A stretch of 64,000 nucleotides of DNA from GCA-2862585 sp965277895 (GTDB lineage: Bacteria > Bacteroidota > Bacteroidia > Flavobacteriales > UBA7312). Each line of letters opens with the position of its first letter. Position 1 is the first letter of the stretch. Of this stretch, positions 1 through 8,860 are shown one piece after another. The stretch covers positions 496,001 to 560,000 of the forward strand of contig CBDIDR010000001.1 of NCBI GenBank assembly GCA_965277895.1, written 5' to 3'. Position numbers and translations under genes: made by a program. The notes under the pieces were generated by a model. That model saw only the letters and a list, made by a program, of their open reading frames with translations. It was not told the DNA's origin and did not search any database.

Positions 1-779
1 TTTTGCCACGTTTAACGCGTATGTGGACACACCTTGAAAGGCAAAAAGGGGGTATAGGAATGCGTGGCCCTGGTGAAACACAGATTGAAACCGATAGACG
101 AATTATCCAACAAAAAATAGCATTACTCAAAACCAAATTAGTTCAAATAGATAAGCAAAAAGCTATTCAAAGAGGTAATCGTGGTGCATTAGTGCGTGTA
201 GCTTTGGTAGGCTATACTAATGTTGGGAAATCGACCATTATGAATCGCTTATCCAAGTCGGATGTATTTGCTGAAAATAAGCTTTTTGCGACCTTAGATA
301 CTACCGTTCGTAAAGTAGTAATTGGTAATTTACCCTTTCTTTTATCTGATACTGTTGGTTTCATTAGAAAGCTGCCACATCAGTTAGTAGAGAGTTTTAA
401 ATCTACTCTTGACGAAGTTCGTGAGGCCGATATTCTTTTGCACGTGGTAGACATTTCTCATCCTAATTTTGAAGAGCAAATAGATATTGTAAACAAAACT
501 TTGGATGAAATCAATGCTTCAGAAAAGCCAACGGTTATGGTATTCAATAAGGTTGATGCCTTTACGTATGAAAAAAAGGAGGAGGATGATTTAACTCCTT
601 CTACTAAAGCTAATATTTCTCTTGATGAATGGAAAAAAACGTGGATGGCAAAGTCAGGAGATAGTGTATTTATATCGGCTCTTCAGAAAGAAAACTTTGA
701 TGGATTTAGAGATTTGCTATATGAAATGGCTAAAGAAATTCACGCTAAGCGATTTCCTTACAACAGTTTTTTGTACTAG
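1..779 (+). CDS. hflX: GTPase HflX, C-terminal part (5' end outside window)
   Basis: Ribosome-associated GTPase of the Obg-HflX class, which in other bacteria splits stalled or stressed ribosomes. The frame is open from base 3 and the gene continues beyond the left edge. The visible 258 residues start in the conserved PRLTRMWTHLERQ segment and the glycine-rich GGIGMRGPGETQ linker, followed by the GTPase domain: G1 GYTNVGKST (visible residues 70-78), G3 DTVGF (116-120) and G4 NKVD (182-185). The TAG stop lies inside the palindrome CTAG at 776-779, which also holds the stop of the opposing gene. The TTG at base 3 is only a codon inside the gene, not a start. Confidence 0.95.
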   Translation, partial: LPRLTRMWTHLERQKGGIGMRGPGETQIETDRRIIQQKIALLKTKLVQIDKQKAIQRGNRGALVRVALVGYTNVGKSTIMNRLSKSDVFAENKLFATLDTTVRKVVIGNLPFLLSDTVGFIRKLPHQLVESFKSTLDEVREADILLHVVDISHPNFEEQIDIVNKTLDEINASEKPTVMVFNKVDAFTYEKKEEDDLTPSTKANISLDEWKKTWMAKSGDSVFISALQKENFDGFRDLLYEMAKEIHAKRFPYNSFLY

Positions 780-1111
780 ATTTTCAGCTTCTTCGGTAAT
801 TTTCCCCATACTAAATTATAGGAATGTTCAATCCATTCACATACTTGACTTAAAGTAAGTTGGTCAATAATAACGGTGTTCCAATGTTTTTTATTCGAAT
901 GATAGCCAGGAATTACTTGCCAATATTCTTCTCTTAATTCTATTGCTTTTTCGGGGTCACACTTTAGGTTTATTCTTAAAGGGTCTTTTTCTAAAGAAAA
1001 CAAAGCGAACATTTTATTGTGAACTTTGAAAACCAAAGTGCTTTCATCAAATGGAAAACTTTCACTGACAAATTTTTTGGATAAACAATACTCCCTAAGC
1101 TCTTCAATCAT
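776..1111 (-). CDS. MmcQ/YjbR family protein
   Basis: A 111-residue protein of the MmcQ/YjbR family, small single-domain proteins with a DNA-binding-like fold and no settled function. Family marks are the N-terminal helix with LREYCLSK, the SFPFDESTLVFKV strand pair, the LRINLKCDPEKA segment and PGYHSNKKHWNTV near residues 68-80. Its ATG overlaps the TGA of the upstream cyclase gene by ATGA (1108-1111), so the two are probably translationally coupled. It ends convergently on hflX with a 4-base overlap. Length is normal for the family. The family call is firm; the role is unknown. Confidence 0.85.
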   Translation of the reverse strand: MIEELREYCLSKKFVSESFPFDESTLVFKVHNKMFALFSLEKDPLRINLKCDPEKAIELREEYWQVIPGYHSNKKHWNTVIIDQLTLSQVCEWIEHSYNLVWGKLPKKLKI

Positions 1112-1851
1112 AATATTGAATATAAAGTTGGGCGGCTCGGACTAGCATCGTTGTCAAAAGGAGCAAAAGTGAGGTTAAGCAAGTAGTTACCGTCCTTTAT
1201 TTCTGATGGCACATAAATAAGTTCGGTAATGCTACAGTCGAATCGTGTGTTTTTTGGAAAGTCCCAAAAAGCATGATGAGCAGCTAACACTCCTCCATCT
1301 TCTTCTTTGTCAACAGACGGCAAATCAATAAGTAAGTGTTTTATGCCTTTTTCTCTCAAAAAATTAGCAGCTTCTTCTTGTAGAAATGGGGGGTTTGTAT
1401 TGGAGTAGTGTTTGTTGAGTTTGTCTGCCGAATTAGGTAATGTCCTGATGATTATTGCTTCACATTCTTCATCAAACTTTTCTTCGATAGACTCTTTTGT
1501 AATTATACTGTCTCCTTCCAAAACTATTGGTTCAACGCTTATTAATTGTGATAGAAAAAAGAACGTTTTAACATTATCGTTGATAGACTCCTTGTCTTTT
1601 GAAATATGCCCAACGCACTCTGTATGTGTACCATGTCCGTGAGGGTTAAAATAAATATTAAAAAAGTTGACGGAGCCGCCTCTTTTCACTTCTCCTACCC
1701 AGTCGCCCATTTCTACGGCTTCCATTTTAACTGGTGGCACATACCATGCGCTTGGGTTATCGGTTCCGTTTTTAAGAGGGATGGAAATATCAATGGGTTT
1801 TGATAAATCAACTTTGAATTCTTTGTTTTTGTGGGTAATGTGAGCAATCAT
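1108..1851 (-). CDS. Cyclase family protein (kynurenine formamidase-like)
   Basis: A 247-residue metal-dependent hydrolase of the cyclase family, which includes arylformamidases (KynB) and polyketide cyclases. The family's metal-binding HGHGTHTE motif is present near residues 71-78, and the N-terminal DISIPLKNGTDNP segment matches the usual start of the fold. The substrate cannot be told from the sequence; no other tryptophan-degradation gene is nearby. The ATG lies four bases after a TACTTTTA element (1856-1863), so the message may be nearly leaderless. The stop overlaps the start of the YjbR-like gene. Upstream DNA contains phased A-tracts. Confidence 0.85.
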   Translation of the reverse strand: MIAHITHKNKEFKVDLSKPIDISIPLKNGTDNPSAWYVPPVKMEAVEMGDWVGEVKRGGSVNFFNIYFNPHGHGTHTECVGHISKDKESINDNVKTFFFLSQLISVEPIVLEGDSIITKESIEEKFDEECEAIIIRTLPNSADKLNKHYSNTNPPFLQEEAANFLREKGIKHLLIDLPSVDKEEDGGVLAAHHAFWDFPKNTRFDCSITELIYVPSEIKDGNYLLNLTFAPFDNDASPSRPTLYSIL

Positions 1852-1855
1852 GCTC

Positions 1856-1863
1856 TAAAAGTA
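1856..1863 (-). promoter_or_regulatory. -7 promoter element of the cyclase gene
   Basis: On the minus strand this reads TACTTTTA, one mismatch from the Bacteroidota -7 consensus TAnnTTTG, and it sits exactly 4 bases before the ATG. A TTTG lies 22 bases further upstream, a little beyond the usual 19-20. The same 4-base spacing occurs at hemW and the SPOR gene. Confidence 0.45.
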
Positions 1864-1939
1864 TTTAATTTCTTTGAAAATAAACCAAATTTTGTGTCTA
1901 TTAAATAAAATCAATTCTTTAAGTCTTCATTTTTCGTCT

Positions 1940-2305
1940 AAAACGTCAAAAATTGATTAAAAATCATTAAAAACCGTCAAAAAACAACAAAAAATCATTG
2001 ATTTTTGATTAAAAAAGAGTGGAAAATAGTGAATTATTTTTAGCTGATAGTTTTTCGTGAAAAATGCTTAAAAATGAATAAAAACGACTAAAAAAGGTCA
2101 AAAAATTGATAAAAATGATTGAAAATGCTGTTTTTTCGATTATTTAAGGAATTATTCTGTATAAAATAAGTCCGATGACAGCCAATCTGCTATTAATTTA
2201 CCTTTTTTTGATAAAGTATATATCTCTTCATTTTTGATGATTTCGCCAGAAAAAAGCCATTTTTTTGTTGAAAAATGGAAAAAATCGACCAAAAATGGCG
2301 AAAAA
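1940..2305. other. Phased A-tract (intrinsically curved) DNA
   Basis: Runs of 4-6 A on the plus strand begin at 1940, 1948, 1959, 1969, 1979, 1989, 2011, 2023, 2060, 2070, 2080, 2090, 2100, 2111 and 2122, and continue inside the 3' end of hemW at 2250, 2271, 2279, 2291 and 2301. Most intervals are 10-11 bases, one helical turn, and 1989 to 2011 is two turns. A-tracts in phase with the helix bend DNA, so this should be a strong intrinsic bend. The spacers between the A runs differ, so it is not an ordinary tandem repeat. It fills nearly all of the 300-base gap between the cyclase gene and hemW. Confidence 0.75.
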
Positions 2306-3282
2306 CGTGATTTTATATAATTGAAATTTGCTCCATTTTTTGTTCTCAAGGCAGTAAGTATATACTCATTGTAGCGTTGAACTTCAGATAATTCTTCAAA
2401 CTCTAAAGGTAATTTTTGTTTTTGTAGACTTTTAATATACTTCACATTATTAGATACATTCCACAGTCTGCGATTACCATCAAAAGAATGTGCCGATGGC
2501 CCAAGCCCCAAGTAAATATCATCAGTCCAGTAACTACCATTGTGTTTTGCCTCAAATCCTTTTTTAGCAAAATTTGATATTTCGTACTGCTCTAATCCAT
2601 TTTTAGGTATGAACTCCATTAACATCTCAAATTGTATTTTACTTTTTAGCTCATCTAATGGTGTTTGCTCTCCTGTTTTAATAGCATGATGCAGTGGTGT
2701 TTTTTCTTCGACCGTCAGTCCATAGGCTGATAGATGCGGAACATTAAAGTCAATGACGTGTTGCATATTCTCGGCCCACATGTCATTATTTAGGGTTGGA
2801 GTTCCATAAATTAAATCTATTGTAATGTTTTCCCAGCCTGCATCTTGCACATTTTTAATACTAGCCTTGGCTTGATCTACATTATGGGCTCTGTTCATGT
2901 ATTCTAAATCCGGTTTATGAAAAGATTGGACACCAATGCTAAATCTATTTATTGGCGTTTTAGATATGTCTTTTATTTTTTCTAAAGTCAAATCATCGGG
3001 ATTTGCTTCAATAGTAATTTCACTTACCTCAGAGAGGTCAAATTGATTACTTAAATGGTCAAACAATTTATTTAGTTCATCAGAAGAAAGGATGCTAGGT
3101 GTTCCGCCTCCAAAATAAATAGTCCGTATCTTTGTACCGTCCAAAAAAGGAGTTCTTATTTTCATTTCAGACACTAGAGCATCCAACAGCTCGTTCTTAT
3201 TGTTTAAGGAAGTCGAAAAATGAAAATCGCAATAATGACATTGCTGCTTACAAAACGGAATATGAATATAGATACCACTCAC
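2152..3282 (-). CDS. hemW: Radical SAM heme chaperone HemW
   Basis: Coproporphyrinogen-oxidase-like radical SAM protein, 376 residues, that in characterised members binds heme and delivers it to respiratory proteins. The N-terminus carries the 4Fe-4S/SAM motif CKQQCHYC (Cys11, 15, 18) followed by phenylalanine-rich DFHFS, then the glycine-rich YFGGGTPS and the EANPDD motif. It lacks the extra N-terminal cysteine expected of true HemN oxidases, which supports HemW. The start is GTG at 3282, the conserved MSGIYIHIPF beginning. A perfect -7 element lies 4 bases upstream. The last quarter of the gene is written partly in phased A-tracts. Confidence 0.93.
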   Translation of the reverse strand: MSGIYIHIPFCKQQCHYCDFHFSTSLNNKNELLDALVSEMKIRTPFLDGTKIRTIYFGGGTPSILSSDELNKLFDHLSNQFDLSEVSEITIEANPDDLTLEKIKDISKTPINRFSIGVQSFHKPDLEYMNRAHNVDQAKASIKNVQDAGWENITIDLIYGTPTLNNDMWAENMQHVIDFNVPHLSAYGLTVEEKTPLHHAIKTGEQTPLDELKSKIQFEMLMEFIPKNGLEQYEISNFAKKGFEAKHNGSYWTDDIYLGLGPSAHSFDGNRRLWNVSNNVKYIKSLQKQKLPLEFEELSEVQRYNEYILTALRTKNGANFNYIKSRFSPFLVDFFHFSTKKWLFSGEIIKNEEIYTLSKKGKLIADWLSSDLFYTE

Positions 3283-3286
3283 CCCG

Positions 3287-3294
3287 CAAAAGTA
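3287..3294 (-). promoter_or_regulatory. -7 promoter element of hemW
   Basis: The minus strand reads TACTTTTG, a perfect TAnnTTTG, ending 4 bases before the GTG start. Transcription from such elements usually begins a few bases downstream, so the hemW message should start at or next to its start codon. Confidence 0.6.
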
Positions 3295-3336
3295 AATAAG
3301 AAATTTGGCAATAGAGCAACGAAATCATTTTCTCTA

Positions 3337-4254
3337 ATGCTGTATTTTTGCATTGCATTACCATTATTAATTTCGTGTCAAACTAAAACTAATTCAACAA
3401 AACCTATGGATCACAATTATTTTGAAAATCTAACACCAGAAGAAAGAAGAGTCATAGTTGATAAAGGCACGGAAGCTCCATTTACTGGTGAATACGATAA
3501 TTTTTATGAAGCAGGCATTTTCGTTTGCCGTGCTTGTGGAAATCATTTATATGATTCTTCATCCAAGTTTGATGCGGGTTGTGGTTGGCCTGCTTTTGAT
3601 AAAGTTAAGGAAGGTGCTATAAATAAATACTCTGATTTTCATTTAGGATATGAACGTACAGAAATTACTTGTGCAAAATGTGACGGTCATCTTGGTCATG
3701 TATTTGTTGGAGAGAAACTGACACCTGAAAACACACGTCATTGTGTCAACAGTATCAGCATCCGATTTATAGCTAATGACTCTCTCAAAAAGGCCACTTT
3801 TGCAGCAGGTTGTTTTTGGGGTGTAGAAGAATTGTATAGATCACTAAAAGGGGTTTATTCAACTGACGTTGGTTATATTGGCGGTGATACTAAAAACCCT
3901 ACATACAAAGAAGTGTGTTATGAAAACACTAATCACGCTGAAGCGGTTGAAGTTCTTTACGACCCTAAGCAAGTGTCATTTGAGGAGTTAATTAATATTT
4001 TTTGGGAAAATCATAACCCAACGACTTTAAACAGACAAGGGCCTGATGTGGGAACCCAATACCGTTCTGCGGTATTTTATCACGATGATGAGCAAAAAGA
4101 TATTGCCATTAAAACGATGAAAGCTTTGGATGATTCGGATAAGTTTAAAAATCCTGTAGTGACTCAAATTGTTCCTTCCGAAATATTTTATAGAGCCGAA
4201 GAGTACCATCAAGAGTATCTCTTCAAGCGTGGGAAAGGCAGTTGTAGCAATTAA
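3337..4254 (+). CDS. msrAB: Fused peptide-methionine sulfoxide reductase MsrB-MsrA, lipoprotein
   Basis: Bifunctional enzyme of 305 residues that reduces both stereoisomers of methionine sulfoxide. MsrB comes first, with zinc cysteines 64, 67, 112 and 115 and catalytic Cys136 in RHCVNS. MsrA follows, with catalytic Cys159 in GCFWG and the later GTQYRS motif. The ATG at 3337 is chosen because it gives a short hydrophobic signal with lipobox LISC (Cys14); upstream in-frame ATGs would run into the divergent hemW gene. It is therefore predicted to be a lipoprotein repairing oxidised envelope proteins. Its TAA shares the palindrome TTAA with the stop of the opposing kinase gene. Confidence 0.93.
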   Translation: MLYFCIALPLLISCQTKTNSTKPMDHNYFENLTPEERRVIVDKGTEAPFTGEYDNFYEAGIFVCRACGNHLYDSSSKFDAGCGWPAFDKVKEGAINKYSDFHLGYERTEITCAKCDGHLGHVFVGEKLTPENTRHCVNSISIRFIANDSLKKATFAAGCFWGVEELYRSLKGVYSTDVGYIGGDTKNPTYKEVCYENTNHAEAVEVLYDPKQVSFEELINIFWENHNPTTLNRQGPDVGTQYRSAVFYHDDEQKDIAIKTMKALDDSDKFKNPVVTQIVPSEIFYRAEEYHQEYLFKRGKGSCSN

Positions 4255-5417
4255 TTTCTGTGGAGGGATATACAAAAGACCGTTCCCTCTGGACTGGATG
4301 ATTTCACAAATAGTTTTCCTAAGTGATATTCTTCTATTATTCGTTTAGACAGCGACAACCCTAAGCCCCATCCTCTTTTTTTAGTGGTAAAACCTGGCTC
4401 GAAAATACGTTTGAAATTATTTTTTGAAAGCCCTTTGCCATTGTCTTTGATTTCGATAGTTAAAAATTCTGCTTTTGATTGAATGGTAATTGTGATTTTA
4501 CCTTTTCCATTCATGGCATCAGCCGCATTTTTGCAAATGTTTTCAATTACCCATTCAAACAGTGTAGCATTAATAGGGGCATTAGCGTCATTACATTGAT
4601 TATCTAGAGTAATATTGACGTTTGATGAAAGTCTATTCTGCAAATAACTCACGGAGCTTGATAAAATATCGTAGATATTTTGATTATCTAAGTTTGGTTT
4701 TGATCCAACTTTAGAGAAGCGTTCAGTAATCGTTTCTAAGCGGACGACATCCTTATTTATTTCCTCACTTATTTCAGACATGCCCTCCTTGTTTTTTAAT
4801 ATTTCAACCCAAGCCATTAGCGAGGAAAGAGGAGTGCCTATTTGGTGAGCAGTTTCTTTTGCCATTCCTGCCCAGACTAAATTTTGTTCTGATTTTCGGG
4901 AACGGTTAAATGCTAAATATGCAATTAATATGAAAAAGAAGATGACTACCAGTTGAAGGAAAGGGTAAAAACGAAGCTGAGAAAGTATATATGAATCTTT
5001 GTAATAAAGGTACTGAGTCAGAATAACTTCCCCATTCATAGTTGCCTCTATTTTAATTGGTTCATGTTGTTCGCTCATTATCTCTAACTGCTTTTTGAGA
5101 TACGCATCACGAAATTTCCTATCAGGTAGATTTCTATCACCTATTATTTCACCAACTTCATTAGTAAGAATAATAGGAATAGTAGTATTTTCTTGCATTA
5201 TCCTACTTGCCAGGATATTATTTGTTGGGCCCATACCTGAGTTTACTAACTGATAGGTAGCTTCTGCCCAAAGCTCTATTTTCTTACGTTCTTCTTTATC
5301 TAGCTCACTAACTAAATTATTGGTATAGCTTAAAGAAACTAGAGCTATAATACTTGCAAAGATTACAAGAAGAATTTTCCAATTCTTTCTCTTACTATAT
5401 ATGTTTATTCCTCCCAT
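4251..5417 (-). CDS. Membrane sensor histidine kinase
   Basis: A 388-residue two-component kinase. It has transmembrane segments at about 12-33 and 150-170 flanking a periplasmic sensing region of roughly 115 residues. The phosphoacceptor is His191 in KETAHQIGTPLSSL. The ATPase half shows the N box (ENICKNAADAM), DNGKGL, FEPGFTTK and GWGLGLSL. No response regulator gene lies in the window, so its partner is unknown. The gene overlaps the upstream AsmA-like gene by 13 bases. A GGAGGA sequence lies within codons 2-3 and not in front of the ATG, so it is not an ordinary ribosome binding site. Confidence 0.9.
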   Translation of the reverse strand: MGGINIYSKRKNWKILLVIFASIIALVSLSYTNNLVSELDKEERKKIELWAEATYQLVNSGMGPTNNILASRIMQENTTIPIILTNEVGEIIGDRNLPDRKFRDAYLKKQLEIMSEQHEPIKIEATMNGEVILTQYLYYKDSYILSQLRFYPFLQLVVIFFFILIAYLAFNRSRKSEQNLVWAGMAKETAHQIGTPLSSLMAWVEILKNKEGMSEISEEINKDVVRLETITERFSKVGSKPNLDNQNIYDILSSSVSYLQNRLSSNVNITLDNQCNDANAPINATLFEWVIENICKNAADAMNGKGKITITIQSKAEFLTIEIKDNGKGLSKNNFKRIFEPGFTTKKRGWGLGLSLSKRIIEEYHLGKLFVKSSSPEGTVFCISLHRN

Positions 5418-7891
5418 TCAATGATACTGTCGTAGTCAGGCTGGTCTTCAATTTGCTGTTCCGATGGTTTGTCGCCAAACTCACTTTTTACAACATCTTT
5501 TAACTTTTTCTTTTCTTTTTTGAAGCCCTTGTCAAGTGATTCTCTCAGTTTTAGTGTATTGTACGAAATATCTGGGTTGTCAACAGAGCCTTTCATTTTT
5601 AGAAAGAGAGTCATACCTTTAATTCCATCATCTTCTACTACACCAAATTCTGAAACTTTCTTTTTGTGTTTTCTTTTGAATTTATTACCTAAAATTTCGT
5701 TCAACAAAATCTTAAATTCATAATCCATTTCATTGTCAAATGTATGACTTCCTGAGCCAGCCATATCTAATGCTGAGGAATAAATTTCCATAAATGGGAT
5801 TTCAATTTTGTTGTTTTTTATCTCAATTTGGTTCTCTAAGTTAGAAAATTTTATTCGTTTTAGCTCATTTACACTGATGTAGTCGGACATTTCCATGAGA
5901 GGTTCAAACTCTAATAGTTCACCGTTATTTATATTAACATCTATAAAAGAATACAAGTGCTCGTCAATAGGATTAAAGTATTTATCCCACTCATTTCGCA
6001 AGTAAATCTCTGAGTCTATTTTACCTTTTAGGTGTTTATGCCTCATGGTGCTTTGCCCGAAATTATGAAACTCATAAAACAACTGTCGTACATTAATGTT
6101 GTCTAGCAAAGTTGTACTAATTAGTCTCATCTTCCCATCCCTTAATTGCTCAAATGTTAGGTTAGAAGTGATTTTCCCTGACATAGTTTCAAGCTCAATA
6201 TTATTGACGTTTAGTTTTTTGTTTTTATACTTAATATCGCTGTGAAAATTCCGCATATGAAAACGGTCGTAGGTGAAATCATCTAAGTTGAATTTCACAT
6301 TTGCGATAATGTCGTCTGGTAGTTGAACGACTTTTACTTCGCTTGAGTTAGTTTCCGAAGTAGTATCGCTCTGCATTAATTCGTCAAATATCATCCACTT
6401 AGAGTTAAATTCACCGGCAATTTTTAAGGGTGAATTTTTTAAGAATAGGTAAGAGAATACATTTTCAATAGCACCAATAAATTTGAACTTACTTTCTTTG
6501 GCGAGCGTACCTTCTAATTGTTCAATGTCTAAATGGTCATCAACAACTTTTAATTTTACATTTGAGTTAGAGAGTTTTGGACTCTGTTCGTCAATGGTAA
6601 GGCTTAAATTTTCAATAGATATGTCTGCGGACTTTTTAGCCATTGCAATATCGTAATCAATATTATTTTTTAGACCAACATTTCCGTAGTAGGACACTTC
6701 GTAAGTGGCATTTCCGTCAATTGATTTTAGGTCTGATTTGTAGCCCCATTTTTCAAGTTCAGATAGATTGAGCTGAGAAGAGATATCAGTTTTAATTTTA
6801 GGGTTTTCTAGCCCGTTTATGGTGGCATTTGCTAAAATAGGCTCATTGTTGGCGATGAGCTGAATATCCTTCAAATCTATCTGAGTGGTTTCATCTGTTC
6901 TTTTAGCCCCATTGGTGTAATTCCCATTTAATGATAATTGTTCCAAATCAAATGGAATAACATCACTTTTCACTGTTCCATTTTTCAGCGTAAAGTCAAC
7001 ATCAATTGCGGCTTCTTTTTGTTGGTCGGTTATAAATTTGAGTTTGAACGAGCTTTTTCCTGTAATATCGTAATCTTCAAGTGCAGACAAATAATCTTTA
7101 GGGAGAATATCTAATGTAGAAACGATGTCAAGTTCTTTAGCTATTATATTAACGTTTAAAGTTTCCTTGGTTTGTTTTACCTCTAAATTAAAAGGAATAT
7201 CTCTAAGGCTTAAGTCAGTGGTAATATTTATGCCAAATGAGTCAATTGACATTTCAGTATTTAAATTGATATTTTCATTTGGGAGATGATTGATATTGTT
7301 TAGTGATAATCTTTTATTTAATAGTTGAGCATCAATATCAATAAATGTATTGTTGTCTTCAATATTTAATTTCAGTAGGGTTTCTTTATTTACGAACTCA
7401 CTTGCCAAGCCATTGTCTACATATTTTATTTTAATGTTGTTAAGTGCAACATTTTCTAGTCCGAAGTCTATGCTTTCTGACGCAGCAGTATCACTTTTAG
7501 TATTCCATATTTCATAGTTTGGAAGTCCATCTTTATAATAAATTGATACATACCCATTGGCTAGTGAAATTTCTTGAATAATATAAATTTTGTTGTAAAG
7601 ATCTAGAGCGTTGAATTTTACATTTACCTCATCTATTTTACAAAGTGTATCTTCATGAAAAGCATCCAATATCATGAGTTTGTCAAACTCAACACTTACG
7701 TAAGGGAAATTTTTGATGGCAGAAAATGAAATATCACCTGCCGAAATTTCAGATTTAAGCTGTTTGTTGATTTCTTCAATTACAATTTGTTCTAGATTAT
7801 CTTGTTTCAGATAAATTAAAGTAGCAGATGCTCCGAAGACAAGAATGCCCAAGATTATAAGGGTCAGAATAATTCGCTTTACAATTCGCAT
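5405..7891 (-). CDS. AsmA family protein
   Basis: An 828-residue membrane-anchored protein of the AsmA/TamB-like group, which are long beta-rich periplasmic proteins thought to bridge inner and outer membranes and move lipids. It has one N-terminal transmembrane helix (about residues 6-29) and then a long, polar, strand-rich region with the AsmA N-terminal pattern (KSEISAGDISFSAIKNFPYV). The C-terminal part contains the AsmA-C-like GSGSHTF and MDYEFKILLNEIL segments and ends in a charged tail. It is followed immediately by the histidine kinase with overlapping frames, so the two are likely one transcript. Specific function unknown. Confidence 0.8.
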   Translation of the reverse strand: MRIVKRIILTLIILGILVFGASATLIYLKQDNLEQIVIEEINKQLKSEISAGDISFSAIKNFPYVSVEFDKLMILDAFHEDTLCKIDEVNVKFNALDLYNKIYIIQEISLANGYVSIYYKDGLPNYEIWNTKSDTAASESIDFGLENVALNNIKIKYVDNGLASEFVNKETLLKLNIEDNNTFIDIDAQLLNKRLSLNNINHLPNENINLNTEMSIDSFGINITTDLSLRDIPFNLEVKQTKETLNVNIIAKELDIVSTLDILPKDYLSALEDYDITGKSSFKLKFITDQQKEAAIDVDFTLKNGTVKSDVIPFDLEQLSLNGNYTNGAKRTDETTQIDLKDIQLIANNEPILANATINGLENPKIKTDISSQLNLSELEKWGYKSDLKSIDGNATYEVSYYGNVGLKNNIDYDIAMAKKSADISIENLSLTIDEQSPKLSNSNVKLKVVDDHLDIEQLEGTLAKESKFKFIGAIENVFSYLFLKNSPLKIAGEFNSKWMIFDELMQSDTTSETNSSEVKVVQLPDDIIANVKFNLDDFTYDRFHMRNFHSDIKYKNKKLNVNNIELETMSGKITSNLTFEQLRDGKMRLISTTLLDNINVRQLFYEFHNFGQSTMRHKHLKGKIDSEIYLRNEWDKYFNPIDEHLYSFIDVNINNGELLEFEPLMEMSDYISVNELKRIKFSNLENQIEIKNNKIEIPFMEIYSSALDMAGSGSHTFDNEMDYEFKILLNEILGNKFKRKHKKKVSEFGVVEDDGIKGMTLFLKMKGSVDNPDISYNTLKLRESLDKGFKKEKKKLKDVVKSEFGDKPSEQQIEDQPDYDSIIEWEE

Positions 7892-7930
7892 AATTTTTTA
7901 ACGGCTATATTTCAAAATTTAGTATTCGAT

Positions 7931-8824
7931 TTATATCATCTTTAGCATAGATATTTCTTTTTCTGATAAAAACCTGTGGCGACCTCTAGCAATATCTTTT
8001 TTGGTTAGACCAGCAAAATAAACCCTGTCCAATTTAACAATTTTATAGCCAAGATTTTCAAAAACATTTTTTAGAGTACTATTTTTACCGATATGTATTT
8101 CTACTCCAACTTCTTTTTTTGGTGAGTTTTGAATGTATGAAATAGCCTCTATATCTACTTTATAACCGTCGACCATAACGCCGTCAACGATTTTCTGCAT
8201 ATCCAATGACTTTAGGTTTTTATCTAAAGTCACATGAAAGATTTTCTTTACACGTTTTCTCGGATTAGTTAGCTTTTTAGAAAGCTCACCATCGTTGGTA
8301 AAGAGGAGTAGCCCTGATGTTTGTTTGTCGAGTCTGCCAACAGGATAAATACGCTCTTTACATGCTTTGTCGATTAATTCAAACACATTTTTTTTCCTTG
8401 GATCATCGGTTAAGGTTAAAAAGTCTTTTGGCTTGTTGAGTAATAGGTATCGTTTCGTTTCCGAATTTATGGTTTCATTATTGAATTTTACGGAATCGGA
8501 CTCTAAAACCCTAAAGCCCATTTCAATTATAATTTTACCATTCACTTCAACTAAGCCAGCTTTTATTAAATCATCTGCTTCACGTCTTGAGCTTATGCCC
8601 GAATGTGCAATAAATTGATTTAGTCGCATACCCGCTTTTGTACTCTTAACGGCTTTTTTTGTTATTCTCTTTTTGAAAGACTTATTGAAAGGTTTTGGTC
8701 TTGATTTTTTGAAATCATTAGTGCGAGAAGAGGACTCAGACGAACTGTACTTTCCTTTTGAAGTATTAGGCTTTCTTCCTTTGTTCGCTGACCTATCAAT
8801 ACTTTTATTTATTCGCTTTGCCAT
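7931..8824 (-). CDS. rluB: Pseudouridine synthase, RluB/RsuA family
   Basis: Ribosomal RNA pseudouridine synthase of 297 residues. The first 65 residues are a basic, serine- and lysine-rich extension common in Bacteroidota members. An S4 RNA-binding domain follows (MRLNQFIAHSGISSRREAD, residues 66-84), then the catalytic domain with GRLDKQTSGLL, in which Asp166 is the expected nucleophile. RluB acts on helix 69-region or 2605-type uridines of 23S rRNA in E. coli; the exact target here is inferred from family only. A perfect TACATTTG element lies 14 bases upstream of the ATG. Confidence 0.9.
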   Translation of the reverse strand: MAKRINKSIDRSANKGRKPNTSKGKYSSSESSSRTNDFKKSRPKPFNKSFKKRITKKAVKSTKAGMRLNQFIAHSGISSRREADDLIKAGLVEVNGKIIIEMGFRVLESDSVKFNNETINSETKRYLLLNKPKDFLTLTDDPRKKNVFELIDKACKERIYPVGRLDKQTSGLLLFTNDGELSKKLTNPRKRVKKIFHVTLDKNLKSLDMQKIVDGVMVDGYKVDIEAISYIQNSPKKEVGVEIHIGKNSTLKNVFENLGYKIVKLDRVYFAGLTKKDIARGRHRFLSEKEISMLKMI

Positions 8825-8838
8825 CTATCTCTTTTTTG

Positions 8839-8846
8839 CAAATGTA
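8839..8846 (-). promoter_or_regulatory. -7 promoter element of rluB
   Basis: The minus strand reads TACATTTG, a perfect TAnnTTTG, 14 bases before the ATG of rluB. This implies a leader of roughly 8-10 bases. Confidence 0.5.
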
Positions 8847-8860
8847 CTAAATACACCTAT

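Noticed and set aside
1920..2130. Repeated AAAAATGA-like words that could suggest a CRISPR or tandem repeat array
   Set aside because: The unit is only about 10 bases, the spacers vary in sequence and no cas gene is present. The regularity is in helical phase, not in a conserved repeat.
3220..3336. Longer MsrB-MsrA start at 3220 or 3262
   Set aside because: It would overlap the divergent hemW gene and place the lipoprotein signal inside the protein, so the ATG at 3337 fits better.
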